Assembly (NCBI GenBank): GCA_007128525.1
Contig: SKXG01000272.1
Location: 1-9,631, forward strand
DNA from: Pseudomonadales bacterium
Lineage (GTDB): Bacteria; Pseudomonadota; Gammaproteobacteria; Pseudomonadales; Azotimanducaceae
Reading direction: 5' to 3'
DNA length: 9,631 nucleotides
The position numbers were made by a program, and so were the translations under genes. How positions within the stretch are numbered: position 1 is the first letter of the stretch; each line of letters starts with the position of its first letter. The notes under the pieces are model-generated. The model did not search any database and was not told where the DNA came from. It worked only from the letters and a program-made list of their open reading frames with translations. This document shows, in pieces, positions 1-5,536 of this stretch.

Positions 1-140
1 CTGTCTGCGCCGGTCTGAGATTGGCTAGGTAGGCAGGTTGCCGTCTGTGCGGAGGAGAACAGACGAGGTGGCGCCCCGGAGTTCGGGCCGTCCGGGCTCG
101 TTCCGAGGTGTCTTAAGTATAGGAATCTACTTGATAGAAG

Positions 141-217
141 TGGCGGAGCGGACGGGACTCGAACCCGCGACCCCCGGCGTGACAGGCCGGTATTCTAACC
201 AACTGAACTACCGCTCC
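141..217 (-). tRNA. tRNA-Asp (anticodon GTC)
   Basis: Decodes GAC/GAU. Read on the minus strand it folds as a full cloverleaf of 77 nt. The acceptor stem pairs 211-217 with 145-151, the anticodon GTC is at 181-183, the T arm contains GGTTCGAGTCC, and the discriminator base is G (144), as expected for tRNA-Asp. The CCA end is encoded at 141-143. It follows tRNA-Val by only 6 nt (218-223), so the two are almost certainly co-transcribed from the promoter at 316-343. Confidence 0.97.
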
Positions 218-223
218 ACTTCT

Positions 224-299
224 TGGTGGGTGTTGCAGGGGTCGAACCTGCGACCTACGGCTTGTAAGGCCGTCGCTCTCCCAACTGAGCTAAACACCC
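224..299 (-). tRNA. tRNA-Val (anticodon TAC)
   Basis: Decodes GUN valine codons. The minus strand gives a 76-nt cloverleaf. The acceptor stem pairs 293-299 with 228-234, the D arm contains AGCTCAGTTGGGAGAGC, the anticodon TAC is at 264-266 (tRNA positions 34-36), and the T arm contains GGTTCGACCCC. The discriminator is A (227) and CCA is encoded at 224-226. It is the promoter-proximal gene of the two-tRNA operon. Confidence 0.97.
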
Positions 300-315
300 C
301 TTGCGAAGAGCGCGT

Positions 316-343
316 ATGTTACCGATCAAAGCAGGCGTGTCAA
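316..343 (-). promoter_or_regulatory. sigma70-type promoter of the tRNA-Val/tRNA-Asp operon
   Basis: On the minus strand there is a perfect -35 hexamer TTGACA (338-343), a 16-nt spacer, then TAACAT (316-321; 4 of 6 matches to TATAAT). The bases after the -10 are ACGCGCTC, a GC-rich discriminator of the kind found at stringently controlled stable-RNA promoters. Transcription should start near 308-310, about 10 nt before the mature 5' end of tRNA-Val. The start point and stringent control are inferred. Confidence 0.7.
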
Positions 344-370
344 CAAACTCCGCATAAAAGCGGGATCAGA

Positions 371-376
371 TAGAAT
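371..376 (+). promoter_or_regulatory. possible -10 element for the fixLJ operon
   Basis: TAGAAT matches the -10 consensus at 5 of 6 positions and lies about 50 nt upstream of the likely fixL start. No good -35 hexamer sits 16-18 nt upstream, so if this is a promoter it is weak or activator-dependent. It lies back-to-back with the tRNA promoter at 316-343 within a short divergent region. Confidence 0.3.
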
Positions 377-419
377 GCCGCACTGAGCGCGCTTCACAGC
401 GTCCGACGATTCCGATCCT

Positions 420-425
420 GGAGGT
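420..425 (+). promoter_or_regulatory. ribosome binding site that decides the fixL start
   Basis: GGAGGT is a full match to the anti-Shine-Dalgarno core. The in-frame codons after it are ATT (427), ATC (430), AGC, CCC, GTA, and no ATG, GTG or TTG occurs until TTG at 484, 58 nt away. The site therefore points to initiation at ATC (4-nt spacing) or, less likely on spacing, ATT. Confidence 0.6.
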
Positions 426-429
426 CATT

Positions 430-3210
430 ATCAGCCCCGTAAACCGGGCCACAGTAACCCGTCAGCTGCTGATATACGGCGCTTTGGTCATCGTGGCCGC
501 TGTCGTCACGCAGATCCGGCTGAACCTGGTTCCAGCTCTGCCTCAGGTTGAGCTGGGGCTCGGCATCGCCTTGTGGATTCGGTTCGGCCTGCGCGGTCTG
601 GCGGCTTTTGCCGCAGGTTCGCTGTCCATCTTGCTTTGGCACGGACCGGAGAACCTTGTGATAGCGCAGATTCCGGCTGCACTGGCGCTGATCATGAGCT
701 TGATCCTGCTCGGGTTCATGGATCGGCGCGACAGCCTGCTGCGGCATCTGCGGGATGCCGACGAGCCCAGTCTCATCGACACACGGACCAGCCGCGACTT
801 CCAGATTCACGAACTGGGCAGGCTGTTCGGCTGGTTGGCGTTGGGCAGCTTACTCGGCGCAGCCGCAGCCCTGTACTTGTTGGGTGCAGGGGTTACCGGC
901 ACGGTAGTCTGGGTGTTGCTGGACCAATGGCGCATCCTGTTCGTCAGCACGGCGCTGCTGCTTCCGGTAGCAATCTGGTTTCTCAATCCTGGGCTGTCCA
1001 GCGTACTGCGTGCGAGCGCCGTTGCCGTTGTTGCAGTGCTGGTGCCCATCAGCGCTGCACTGGCAGAACTGCCCGGCACGCCAGAGCCGGCGGGTCCTGT
1101 GCTGCTGATCGCACTGCTCAGCCTGGGGGTGGTGCTGTGGATGCCCGCGGACCGACCCTTGTGGATCAGCCTGGGGTTCGGCCTGCCGCCGGCTGTGATG
1201 CTGCCCCTGCTGCCCACCGTTGCCGGCGCCTACTGGCTACTGACCCTGCCTGTGCTGGCCAGCGGCCTGCTGTATTGGTTCAAGGTTGCCAGCATCGACC
1301 GCCTGGCCACCATGTACAGCGGTGCCGAGAGCAACCAGTTGCTGGTCGATCGACTGATGCGCTTTCTGCCGGTGGGTGTGGTCCGCACCGACCTGGACGG
1401 CCGGATTCGTTATGCCAACCCGCTGTTCAACCGTCTGATGGGCGTGGAGGCGGACCAGCTCAAGACACTGGCTGAATTGCGGCAACGCATCGACACGCCG
1501 CATCGAAGTCAGCTTGATGAAGCCTGGACGCGTTTTCAGGCAGGTAAAGGTGACTTCAACCAGAACCTGTCCATGCAAATCAATGACCAACAGCGTTGGC
1601 TCAACATCCGGGCCGAGGTGGAGTACGAAGCCAGCCAACCCACTGGATACATCGCTTCAGTTACTGACATCACAACAGAGAAGCAGCTGGAGCTGGCACG
1701 CGACCGCAGCGAAGCGCAGTCCCGCGCTGTGCTTGACGGTGCTGTCGATGCCATTGTGACGATAAATACCCGTGGCCGCATTCTCACGTTCAACCAGGCT
1801 GCACAGAATATGTTCGGGTTCCGCGCCGATGAGGTGATCGGCCGCAATGTAAGCTGCCTGATGCCCGAGCCTTATCGCAGCGAACACGACCACTACCTGG
1901 CCCACTATTTGCGAACCGGCGAGCGGAAGATCATTGGCATCGGCCGTGAACTGGTGGCGCAACGCAAGGATGGCTCGGTATTGCCCATCTATCTCGCCGT
2001 CAGCGAAGTGGAGCTGGAAGGCACCCTCACCTTCACCGGCATATTGCGAGACATTCGTCAGGAGAAAGCGGCACAGGAGGAAATCCGGCGCCAGAACGAG
2101 CAACTGCAGGTTACCCTGCGCAACGCGCCACTGGGCATGGTGACTTACCGGCCAGGGCAGCCGCTGATCGGCACCAACCGCGCCTTTGAGCTGATGCTGG
2201 ACTACGACGCAGACACCCTCGGACAATGTACCTTCGAGGAGCTGGTCCACCCCGAAGACCTGCCCGCGCTACAGCGCCAGCTGGCCCGCGTTCTTGATGA
2301 CCAGCTGCTGCAGTTCGCACAGGACCTGCGCCTGCGTCGCCGGGACGGCAGTTTTGTCCAGACCACGGGGCACCAGGCCATCACGCACGATGAATTTGGC
2401 CGGCCGGACCGGGTCATCGCCCAGATCGAGGACCGCACGACAGAGATGCAGGCAGAAGAAGCTGCGCGCGAGCAGCAGGAAAAACTGACCCACGTGGCAC
2501 GGCTCAGCACGCTGGGCGAGATGACTGCGGGTATCGCCCATGAAATCAATCAGCCGCTGACCGCCATAGCTCTGTATGCGCAATCCAGCGTCCGCATGCT
2601 CGACTCCGGCAAAGCCGACCCCGAGAAGTTGCGCAGCGCGCTGGAGAAGCTCAATATCCAGTCGATTCGCGCCGGCGAAGTCATCGACCGCATTCAGCGG
2701 CTGGTCCAGAACCGTGACAGCGAGCGCGAACTGGCCTCGGCAAACCAGTTGGTCCGGGACATCCTGCGCCTCGCTGAGAGCGACGCACGGGTCAACGACA
2801 TTCAAATCGACCTGCGCCTGGCTGACGACTTGCAGCTGGTAGAGGTAGACCCTGTCCAGCTGCAGCAGGTTTTGCTGAATCTCGTCAGGAATGGTATCGA
2901 TGCCATGCGCGAAGTGGATTGTACGAACGGCAACGTGCTGCGTATCGAGACTTTCGCACTGGGCACGAGCTGGATAGAAATCCGGGTGATCGACAGCGGT
3001 ACCGGTGTCGCCGAGGACTTCAAGTCGCGCATGTTTACGCCGTTCTCCACCACCAAGGCCGATGGCATGGGCATGGGGCTGTCGATATGCCGCTCAATCA
3101 TCAACCATCATGGTGGTATGCTCGGTTTTCGCAATAACCCAAAGGCGGGCGCCACCTTTTACATTCAATTACCGGTTGCAGAAGCACAGGACCATGATGA
3201 ACAGAGCTGA
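430..3210 (+). CDS. fixL: FixL-type heme PAS oxygen-sensor histidine kinase, membrane-bound, three PAS domains
   Basis: Senses O2 through heme and passes phosphate to FixJ. Residues number from 430 (926 aa). Residues 1-295 are hydrophobic, with several membrane helices and a MASE1-like pattern. PAS1 spans about 305-418, PAS2 426-545, PAS3 558-672, HisKA 683-757 and HATPase_c 807-926. PAS2 is the FixL heme domain. Its His486 (codon 1885-1887) and Arg506 (1945-1947) align with heme-ligand His200 and distal Arg220 of Bradyrhizobium FixL, inside RSEHDHY and KIIGIGR; the residue matching Arg206 is His492. The kinase core is intact: phospho-His704 in AHEINQP, N-box NLVRNGIDAM, G1 DSGTGV, F-box FTPFSTT and G2 GMGMGLS. 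Start: GGAGGT at 420-425 is followed only by ATT (427) or ATC (430) in frame. The first conventional codon, TTG at 484, has no ribosome binding site and would cut into the first helix. If 484 is used the protein is 908 aa. The last 14 bases overlap fixJ. Confidence 0.92.
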   Translation: MSPVNRATVTRQLLIYGALVIVAAVVTQIRLNLVPALPQVELGLGIALWIRFGLRGLAAFAAGSLSILLWHGPENLVIAQIPAALALIMSLILLGFMDRRDSLLRHLRDADEPSLIDTRTSRDFQIHELGRLFGWLALGSLLGAAAALYLLGAGVTGTVVWVLLDQWRILFVSTALLLPVAIWFLNPGLSSVLRASAVAVVAVLVPISAALAELPGTPEPAGPVLLIALLSLGVVLWMPADRPLWISLGFGLPPAVMLPLLPTVAGAYWLLTLPVLASGLLYWFKVASIDRLATMYSGAESNQLLVDRLMRFLPVGVVRTDLDGRIRYANPLFNRLMGVEADQLKTLAELRQRIDTPHRSQLDEAWTRFQAGKGDFNQNLSMQINDQQRWLNIRAEVEYEASQPTGYIASVTDITTEKQLELARDRSEAQSRAVLDGAVDAIVTINTRGRILTFNQAAQNMFGFRADEVIGRNVSCLMPEPYRSEHDHYLAHYLRTGERKIIGIGRELVAQRKDGSVLPIYLAVSEVELEGTLTFTGILRDIRQEKAAQEEIRRQNEQLQVTLRNAPLGMVTYRPGQPLIGTNRAFELMLDYDADTLGQCTFEELVHPEDLPALQRQLARVLDDQLLQFAQDLRLRRRDGSFVQTTGHQAITHDEFGRPDRVIAQIEDRTTEMQAEEAAREQQEKLTHVARLSTLGEMTAGIAHEINQPLTAIALYAQSSVRMLDSGKADPEKLRSALEKLNIQSIRAGEVIDRIQRLVQNRDSERELASANQLVRDILRLAESDARVNDIQIDLRLADDLQLVEVDPVQLQQVLLNLVRNGIDAMREVDCTNGNVLRIETFALGTSWIEIRVIDSGTGVAEDFKSRMFTPFSTTKADGMGMGLSICRSIINHHGGMLGFRNNPKAGATFYIQLPVAEAQDHDEQS

Positions 3211-3823
3211 AAAACCCCGGGTGCATGTAATCGATGACGATGAAGCGGTTCGTGATTCGATCAGCATGCTGCTGGACACCGTCGACCTGCCACATGCGCT
3301 GTATGACAGCGCCAACGCCTTTCTGACATCTCTGAGCAACGAGACAGAAGGCTGCCTGGTGGTAGACATTCGAATGCCCGGAATGAGCGGCCTGGAACTG
3401 CAAGAGGTTCTGAATGAGCGCCTTGTGGGACTGCCAATCATTTTCATCACCGGCCATGGCGATGTACCCATGGCGGTCGAAGCCATGAAGCGTGGCGCTC
3501 TGGATTTCATCCGCAAGCCCTTTCGTGAGCAGGACCTGCTCGATCGCATCAATGAAGCGCTTGAGGCAGAAGCCGCTGGCCGCAATGCCCGACTGGCGCT
3601 GGCAGATCTTCAGCGCCAGTTTGAATCACTGTCACCGCGGGAGCGGGAAGTCTACGAACGGGTTGCCGAAGGTCAGGCGAACAAGGTCATTGCCATCGAC
3701 CTGAACATCAGCGAACGAACCGTGGAAATCCACCGGGCTCAGGTCATGAAAAAGATGCAGGCCCGGACCCTCGCTCATCTGGTTCGTACCAAGATTGATC
3801 TCGACGCAGCCGGCGCTACGTAG
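3197..3823 (+). CDS. fixJ: FixJ-type response regulator (receiver plus LuxR/FixJ HTH)
   Basis: Transcription factor phosphorylated by the FixL-like kinase encoded just upstream. The 208-aa length is close to rhizobial FixJ. Residues 8-120 form the receiver: an acidic cluster in VIDDDEA, phospho-acceptor Asp57 in CLVVDIRMPGMSG, Thr85 in FITGHGD and Lys107 in RKPF. Residues 145-205 form a LuxR/FixJ-type helix-turn-helix beginning LSPREREV and containing ISERTVEIHRAQVMKK. ATG codons lie at 3194 and 3197. The AGGA at 3188-3191 gives 5-nt spacing to 3197, so that one was chosen; 3194 would add one Met. Both lie inside the fixL reading frame, implying translational coupling and balanced kinase and regulator amounts. 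In rhizobia FixJ activates fixK and nifA; which promoters it binds here cannot be read from the sequence. Confidence 0.95.
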   Translation: MNRAEKPRVHVIDDDEAVRDSISMLLDTVDLPHALYDSANAFLTSLSNETEGCLVVDIRMPGMSGLELQEVLNERLVGLPIIFITGHGDVPMAVEAMKRGALDFIRKPFREQDLLDRINEALEAEAAGRNARLALADLQRQFESLSPREREVYERVAEGQANKVIAIDLNISERTVEIHRAQVMKKMQARTLAHLVRTKIDLDAAGAT

Positions 3824-3835
3824 ATGGCCGTATTT

Positions 3836-3845
3836 TGATCGATCA
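3836..3845 (+). repeat. short perfect palindrome downstream of fixJ
   Basis: TGATCGATCA is a 10-bp perfect palindrome in the 120-nt gap between fixJ and the pseudo-receiver gene. It could be an operator half-site pair or chance. It resembles an FNR box only superficially, because the TTGAT and ATCA halves are 2 nt apart rather than 4. Confidence 0.25.
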
Positions 3846-3943
3846 GCCAATGTTCGAAGCTTGACCACAACAGCTCAGCTTCCGGTGACACGACGACTGC
3901 AATGGACGGGCAAGCCTTCGACAATCCGAACGCAGGACTCAGG

Positions 3944-4354
3944 ATGGGTAACTGTGGTCCGGGGCCTGCGGTTGAAGCACCGGACCAGGCTGCTGACCTG
4001 GGCCTGAGCCTGGTGTATCTGATTGACCAGGATGCATCCGTGCAGGACAGTCTCCGAACACTTGGGGAGGTGGTCGGTTTTCAAGTTGTCGGGTTCGACA
4101 GTGCCGAACGCTTTCTAATGGCCCTGTCGACGCTCCGCGATGGCTGTATCGTGTGCGCCGCGGAACTGCCTGGCATGAGCGGACTGAGCCTGTATCGCAC
4201 CTTGCGCCAGCGCTCGGTTGACCTGCCCTTTGCCCTGCTTATCAGCCACGATGACCAGTCTCTGCGCTGGTCCGCCATCCGTGCGGGCATCGACCCGGTG
4301 CTGGAAAAACCCCGCGCCGACCAGGCGCTGCTCGAGTTCATTACGCGCTACTGA
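3944..4354 (+). CDS. receiver-only pseudo-response regulator lacking the phospho-acceptor Asp
   Basis: A 136-aa single receiver domain without a DNA-binding part, clearly related to the FixJ receiver beside it. Shared blocks include LID.D at 26-30, a PGMSGL block at 76-81 and the conserved Lys in EKP (Lys122). Where FixJ has CLVVDIRMPGMSG, this protein has CIVCAAELPGMSG, so the phospho-acceptor Asp is Ala72, and one acidic-cluster residue is Gln29. The Thr position is Ser101. It should not accept phosphate in the usual way. Cys68 and Cys71 form a Cys-x-x-Cys next to the dead site; Cys4 is the only other cysteine. ATG 3944 was chosen because AGGA at 3934-3937 lies 6 nt upstream; ATG 3902 is open but has no ribosome binding site. 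A role as a FixT-like inhibitor or modulator of the FixL kinase is inferred from position and from rhizobial and Caulobacter FixT. It is not shown by clear FixT sequence identity. Confidence 0.85.
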   Translation: MGNCGPGPAVEAPDQAADLGLSLVYLIDQDASVQDSLRTLGEVVGFQVVGFDSAERFLMALSTLRDGCIVCAAELPGMSGLSLYRTLRQRSVDLPFALLISHDDQSLRWSAIRAGIDPVLEKPRADQALLEFITRY

Positions 4355-4355
4355 C

Positions 4356-4886
4356 ATGCAGCACCTGTTGAGTTCGCTGGCCGCACGTCTGCAACAGCAC
4401 CATCTTCGGCTGTGTACCGCAGAATCCTGTACTGGCGGGCTGATCGCCGCCAGCTGCACGGCGCTTGCGGGCAGCTCCGACTGGTTTGAGGCCGGCTTCG
4501 TGACCTATTCGCTGGCAACCAAGACGGACCTGCTCGGTGTGGACCCGAACCTGATCAAGCGCTATGGCGCTGTCAGTGAGCCCGTGGCGAGGGCCATGGC
4601 CATTGGCGCGCTGAGGCGTTGCCAAGCCGACCTGTCGGTGTCGGTGACCGGCATTGCTGGTCCGGGCGGTGGCGAAGTCCTGCAGCCGGTCGGTCGCGTC
4701 TGGCTGGCCTGGGCCACGCGCGACCGCGGCACCGATGGCGCTGCGTCGGACAACATCACCCTCAATCAGGCCAGCAGCTTCGATTTCAGCGGCGATCGCA
4801 ATCAGGTACGCAATCAGGCGGTCACGGCAGCCCTTGAGGGCTGCCTGGCGGCGCTGGAACCGGACCCGGAGTCCGGTCAGTCGTAG
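4356..4886 (+). CDS. pncC: nicotinamide-nucleotide amidohydrolase PncC (CinA C-terminal domain family)
   Basis: Converts nicotinamide mononucleotide to nicotinic acid mononucleotide plus ammonia in the cytoplasm, returning NMN (for example from NAD-dependent DNA ligase) to NAD synthesis. At 176 aa it is a stand-alone CinA C-terminal domain, slightly longer than the about 165-aa E. coli enzyme, with no N-terminal CinA domain. Visible motifs are TAESCTGGLIA near residue 21 (catalytic Ser region), the GAVSEPVARAMA helix and TGIAGPGGG (substrate pocket), then FSGDRNQVRNQAV near the C-terminus. The ATG follows the pseudo-receiver stop after one base and has no good ribosome binding site, so translation is probably coupled to that gene. 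This makes it the fourth gene of the fixLJ cluster. Its last 10 bases overlap the convergent stress-protein gene. Confidence 0.93.
   Translation: MQHLLSSLAARLQQHHLRLCTAESCTGGLIAASCTALAGSSDWFEAGFVTYSLATKTDLLGVDPNLIKRYGAVSEPVARAMAIGALRRCQADLSVSVTGIAGPGGGEVLQPVGRVWLAWATRDRGTDGAASDNITLNQASSFDFSGDRNQVRNQAVTAALEGCLAALEPDPESGQS
4859..4877. other. hairpin at the convergent pncC/usp gene ends
   Basis: A 7-bp perfect stem (ACCGGAC with GTCCGGT) with a 5-nt loop lies inside the last codons of pncC and ends at the stop codon of the opposing stress-protein gene. Because the two genes converge here, a symmetrical hairpin could help stop or stabilise both transcripts. Neither strand has a following T-run, so it is not a standard intrinsic terminator. 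Confidence 0.3.
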
Positions 4887-5359
4887 ACCCGCACGGCAAG
4901 TACATCTGTATTCGCCCGATGCAGCACAGCACTGGCAGTAGATCCAAGCAGCAGCTGCAGGCCATGCCGGCCATGACTGCCGACGACGATCAGGTCCACA
5001 TCCAGCCGCTCCGCGAGCGTCAGAATCTTGTTCGCGGCATGACCGCGCTCGAGGTGGCGATTCTCAGCAGCCACATTCCAGACCTCACCCAACTGGTCAA
5101 ACTGGCCCTGGGCGCGGCGGATCATGGCGGCCTCCTGATCCTCATCGGCCTCAATGACGGAGCTGGGCATGCCTATCTGGTATCCGGGGGCGAGGCCATA
5201 ATAGAAGTACGCTGGCTCAATAACGTGCACCAGTGAGACGCGCGTTTGCTCGTCGCGCAGGGCCATGGCCCGATCCATAACGCGCTGATTGTCAACGGCG
5301 AGATCTACTGCTACAAAGACATGCTGGTAGTGACCAGCCTTTTGCTGTGGCTCTGACAT
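4877..5359 (-). CDS. single-domain universal stress protein (UspA family)
   Basis: A 160-aa cytoplasmic UspA-fold protein. It opens with the strand-loop VFVAVDLAVDNQRVMDRA and ends with a C-terminal nucleotide-loop region, DLIVVGSHGRHGLQLLLGST. That loop resembles the ATP-binding motif G-2X-G-9X-G-S/T but has 8 rather than 9 residues between the second and third Gly, so ATP binding is plausible and not certain. The start is well supported: minus-strand GGAGG lies 5 nt before the ATG at 5357-5359. Such proteins support survival in growth arrest and low oxygen. It is divergent from the tandem Usp gene and shares 10 bases, including both stops, with pncC. Its exact molecular function is unknown. 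Confidence 0.93.
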   Translation of the reverse strand: MSEPQQKAGHYQHVFVAVDLAVDNQRVMDRAMALRDEQTRVSLVHVIEPAYFYYGLAPGYQIGMPSSVIEADEDQEAAMIRRAQGQFDQLGEVWNVAAENRHLERGHAANKILTLAERLDVDLIVVGSHGRHGLQLLLGSTASAVLHRANTDVLAVRVYD

Positions 5360-5387
5360 GCGCCCTCCCGCCCCAGATACGACTTAG

Positions 5388-5401
5388 TTGATCACAAAGT
5401 C
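5388..5401 (+). promoter_or_regulatory. weak FNR/FixK-like half-site in the divergent usp region
   Basis: TTGAT is a perfect left half of the TTGAT-N4-ATCAA consensus, but the right half (AAGTC) does not match. Its centre lies about 41 nt before a possible start point near 5435 set by a CATAAC -10-like hexamer (5423-5428), the spacing of a class II activator site. It also lies 29-42 nt upstream of the minus-strand usp start. Only one half-site is convincing. Confidence 0.2.
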
Positions 5402-5499
5402 GCATGATACGCCCCAGCCCGGCATAACACATGCGTCAGGACCCTAGGGAAATTGCGTAATGAGTACATCACAGGCTTCGGCAACACTACGCACATTCA

Positions 5500-5513
5500 T
5501 TGACGCTCGTCAA
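5500..5513. promoter_or_regulatory. FNR/FixK/Anr-type binding site
   Basis: TTGAC-GCTC-GTCAA is a perfect inverted repeat with the TTGA...TCAA core and 4-nt spacer of CRP/FNR-family (FNR, Anr, Dnr, FixK) sites. Consensus is TTGAT-N4-ATCAA, and C/G at the innermost position is tolerated in FixK/Dnr-type sites. Its centre is only about 30 nt before the ATG of the tandem Usp gene, next to the ribosome binding site. Class II activation of that gene would then place the start point inside the coding region. Repression, action on the divergent usp gene, or another arrangement is possible. Confidence 0.5.
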
Positions 5514-5536
5514 AATGCCCAGGATCCAGGACCACC

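Noticed and set aside
38..373. 111-codon open frame on the plus strand
   Set aside because: It runs across both tRNA genes on the opposite strand; its ERTGLEPATPGVTG-like stretch is the usual false protein made by translating antisense tRNA sequence.
807..1217. Long minus-strand open frames across fixL, such as 807-1217 and 1657-2250
   Set aside because: High-GC codon bias in fixL opens antisense frames; their products show no domain and have no ribosome binding site, while the plus-strand protein has full kinase motifs.
3835..3850. FNR box downstream of fixJ
   Set aside because: TTGAT and ATCA halves are present but only 2 nt apart, while FNR-family sites need a 4-nt spacer; it is listed only as a short palindrome.
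3902..3943. Upstream ATG at 3902 as the start of the pseudo-receiver
   Set aside because: No ribosome binding site precedes it, whereas ATG 3944 has AGGA at a 6-nt spacing and the receiver domain begins about 20 residues after it.
5395..5425. Sigma54 promoter for the minus-strand usp gene
   Set aside because: A GG-N10-GC arrangement exists on the minus strand, but the flanking bases fit TGGCAC and TTGCA poorly.
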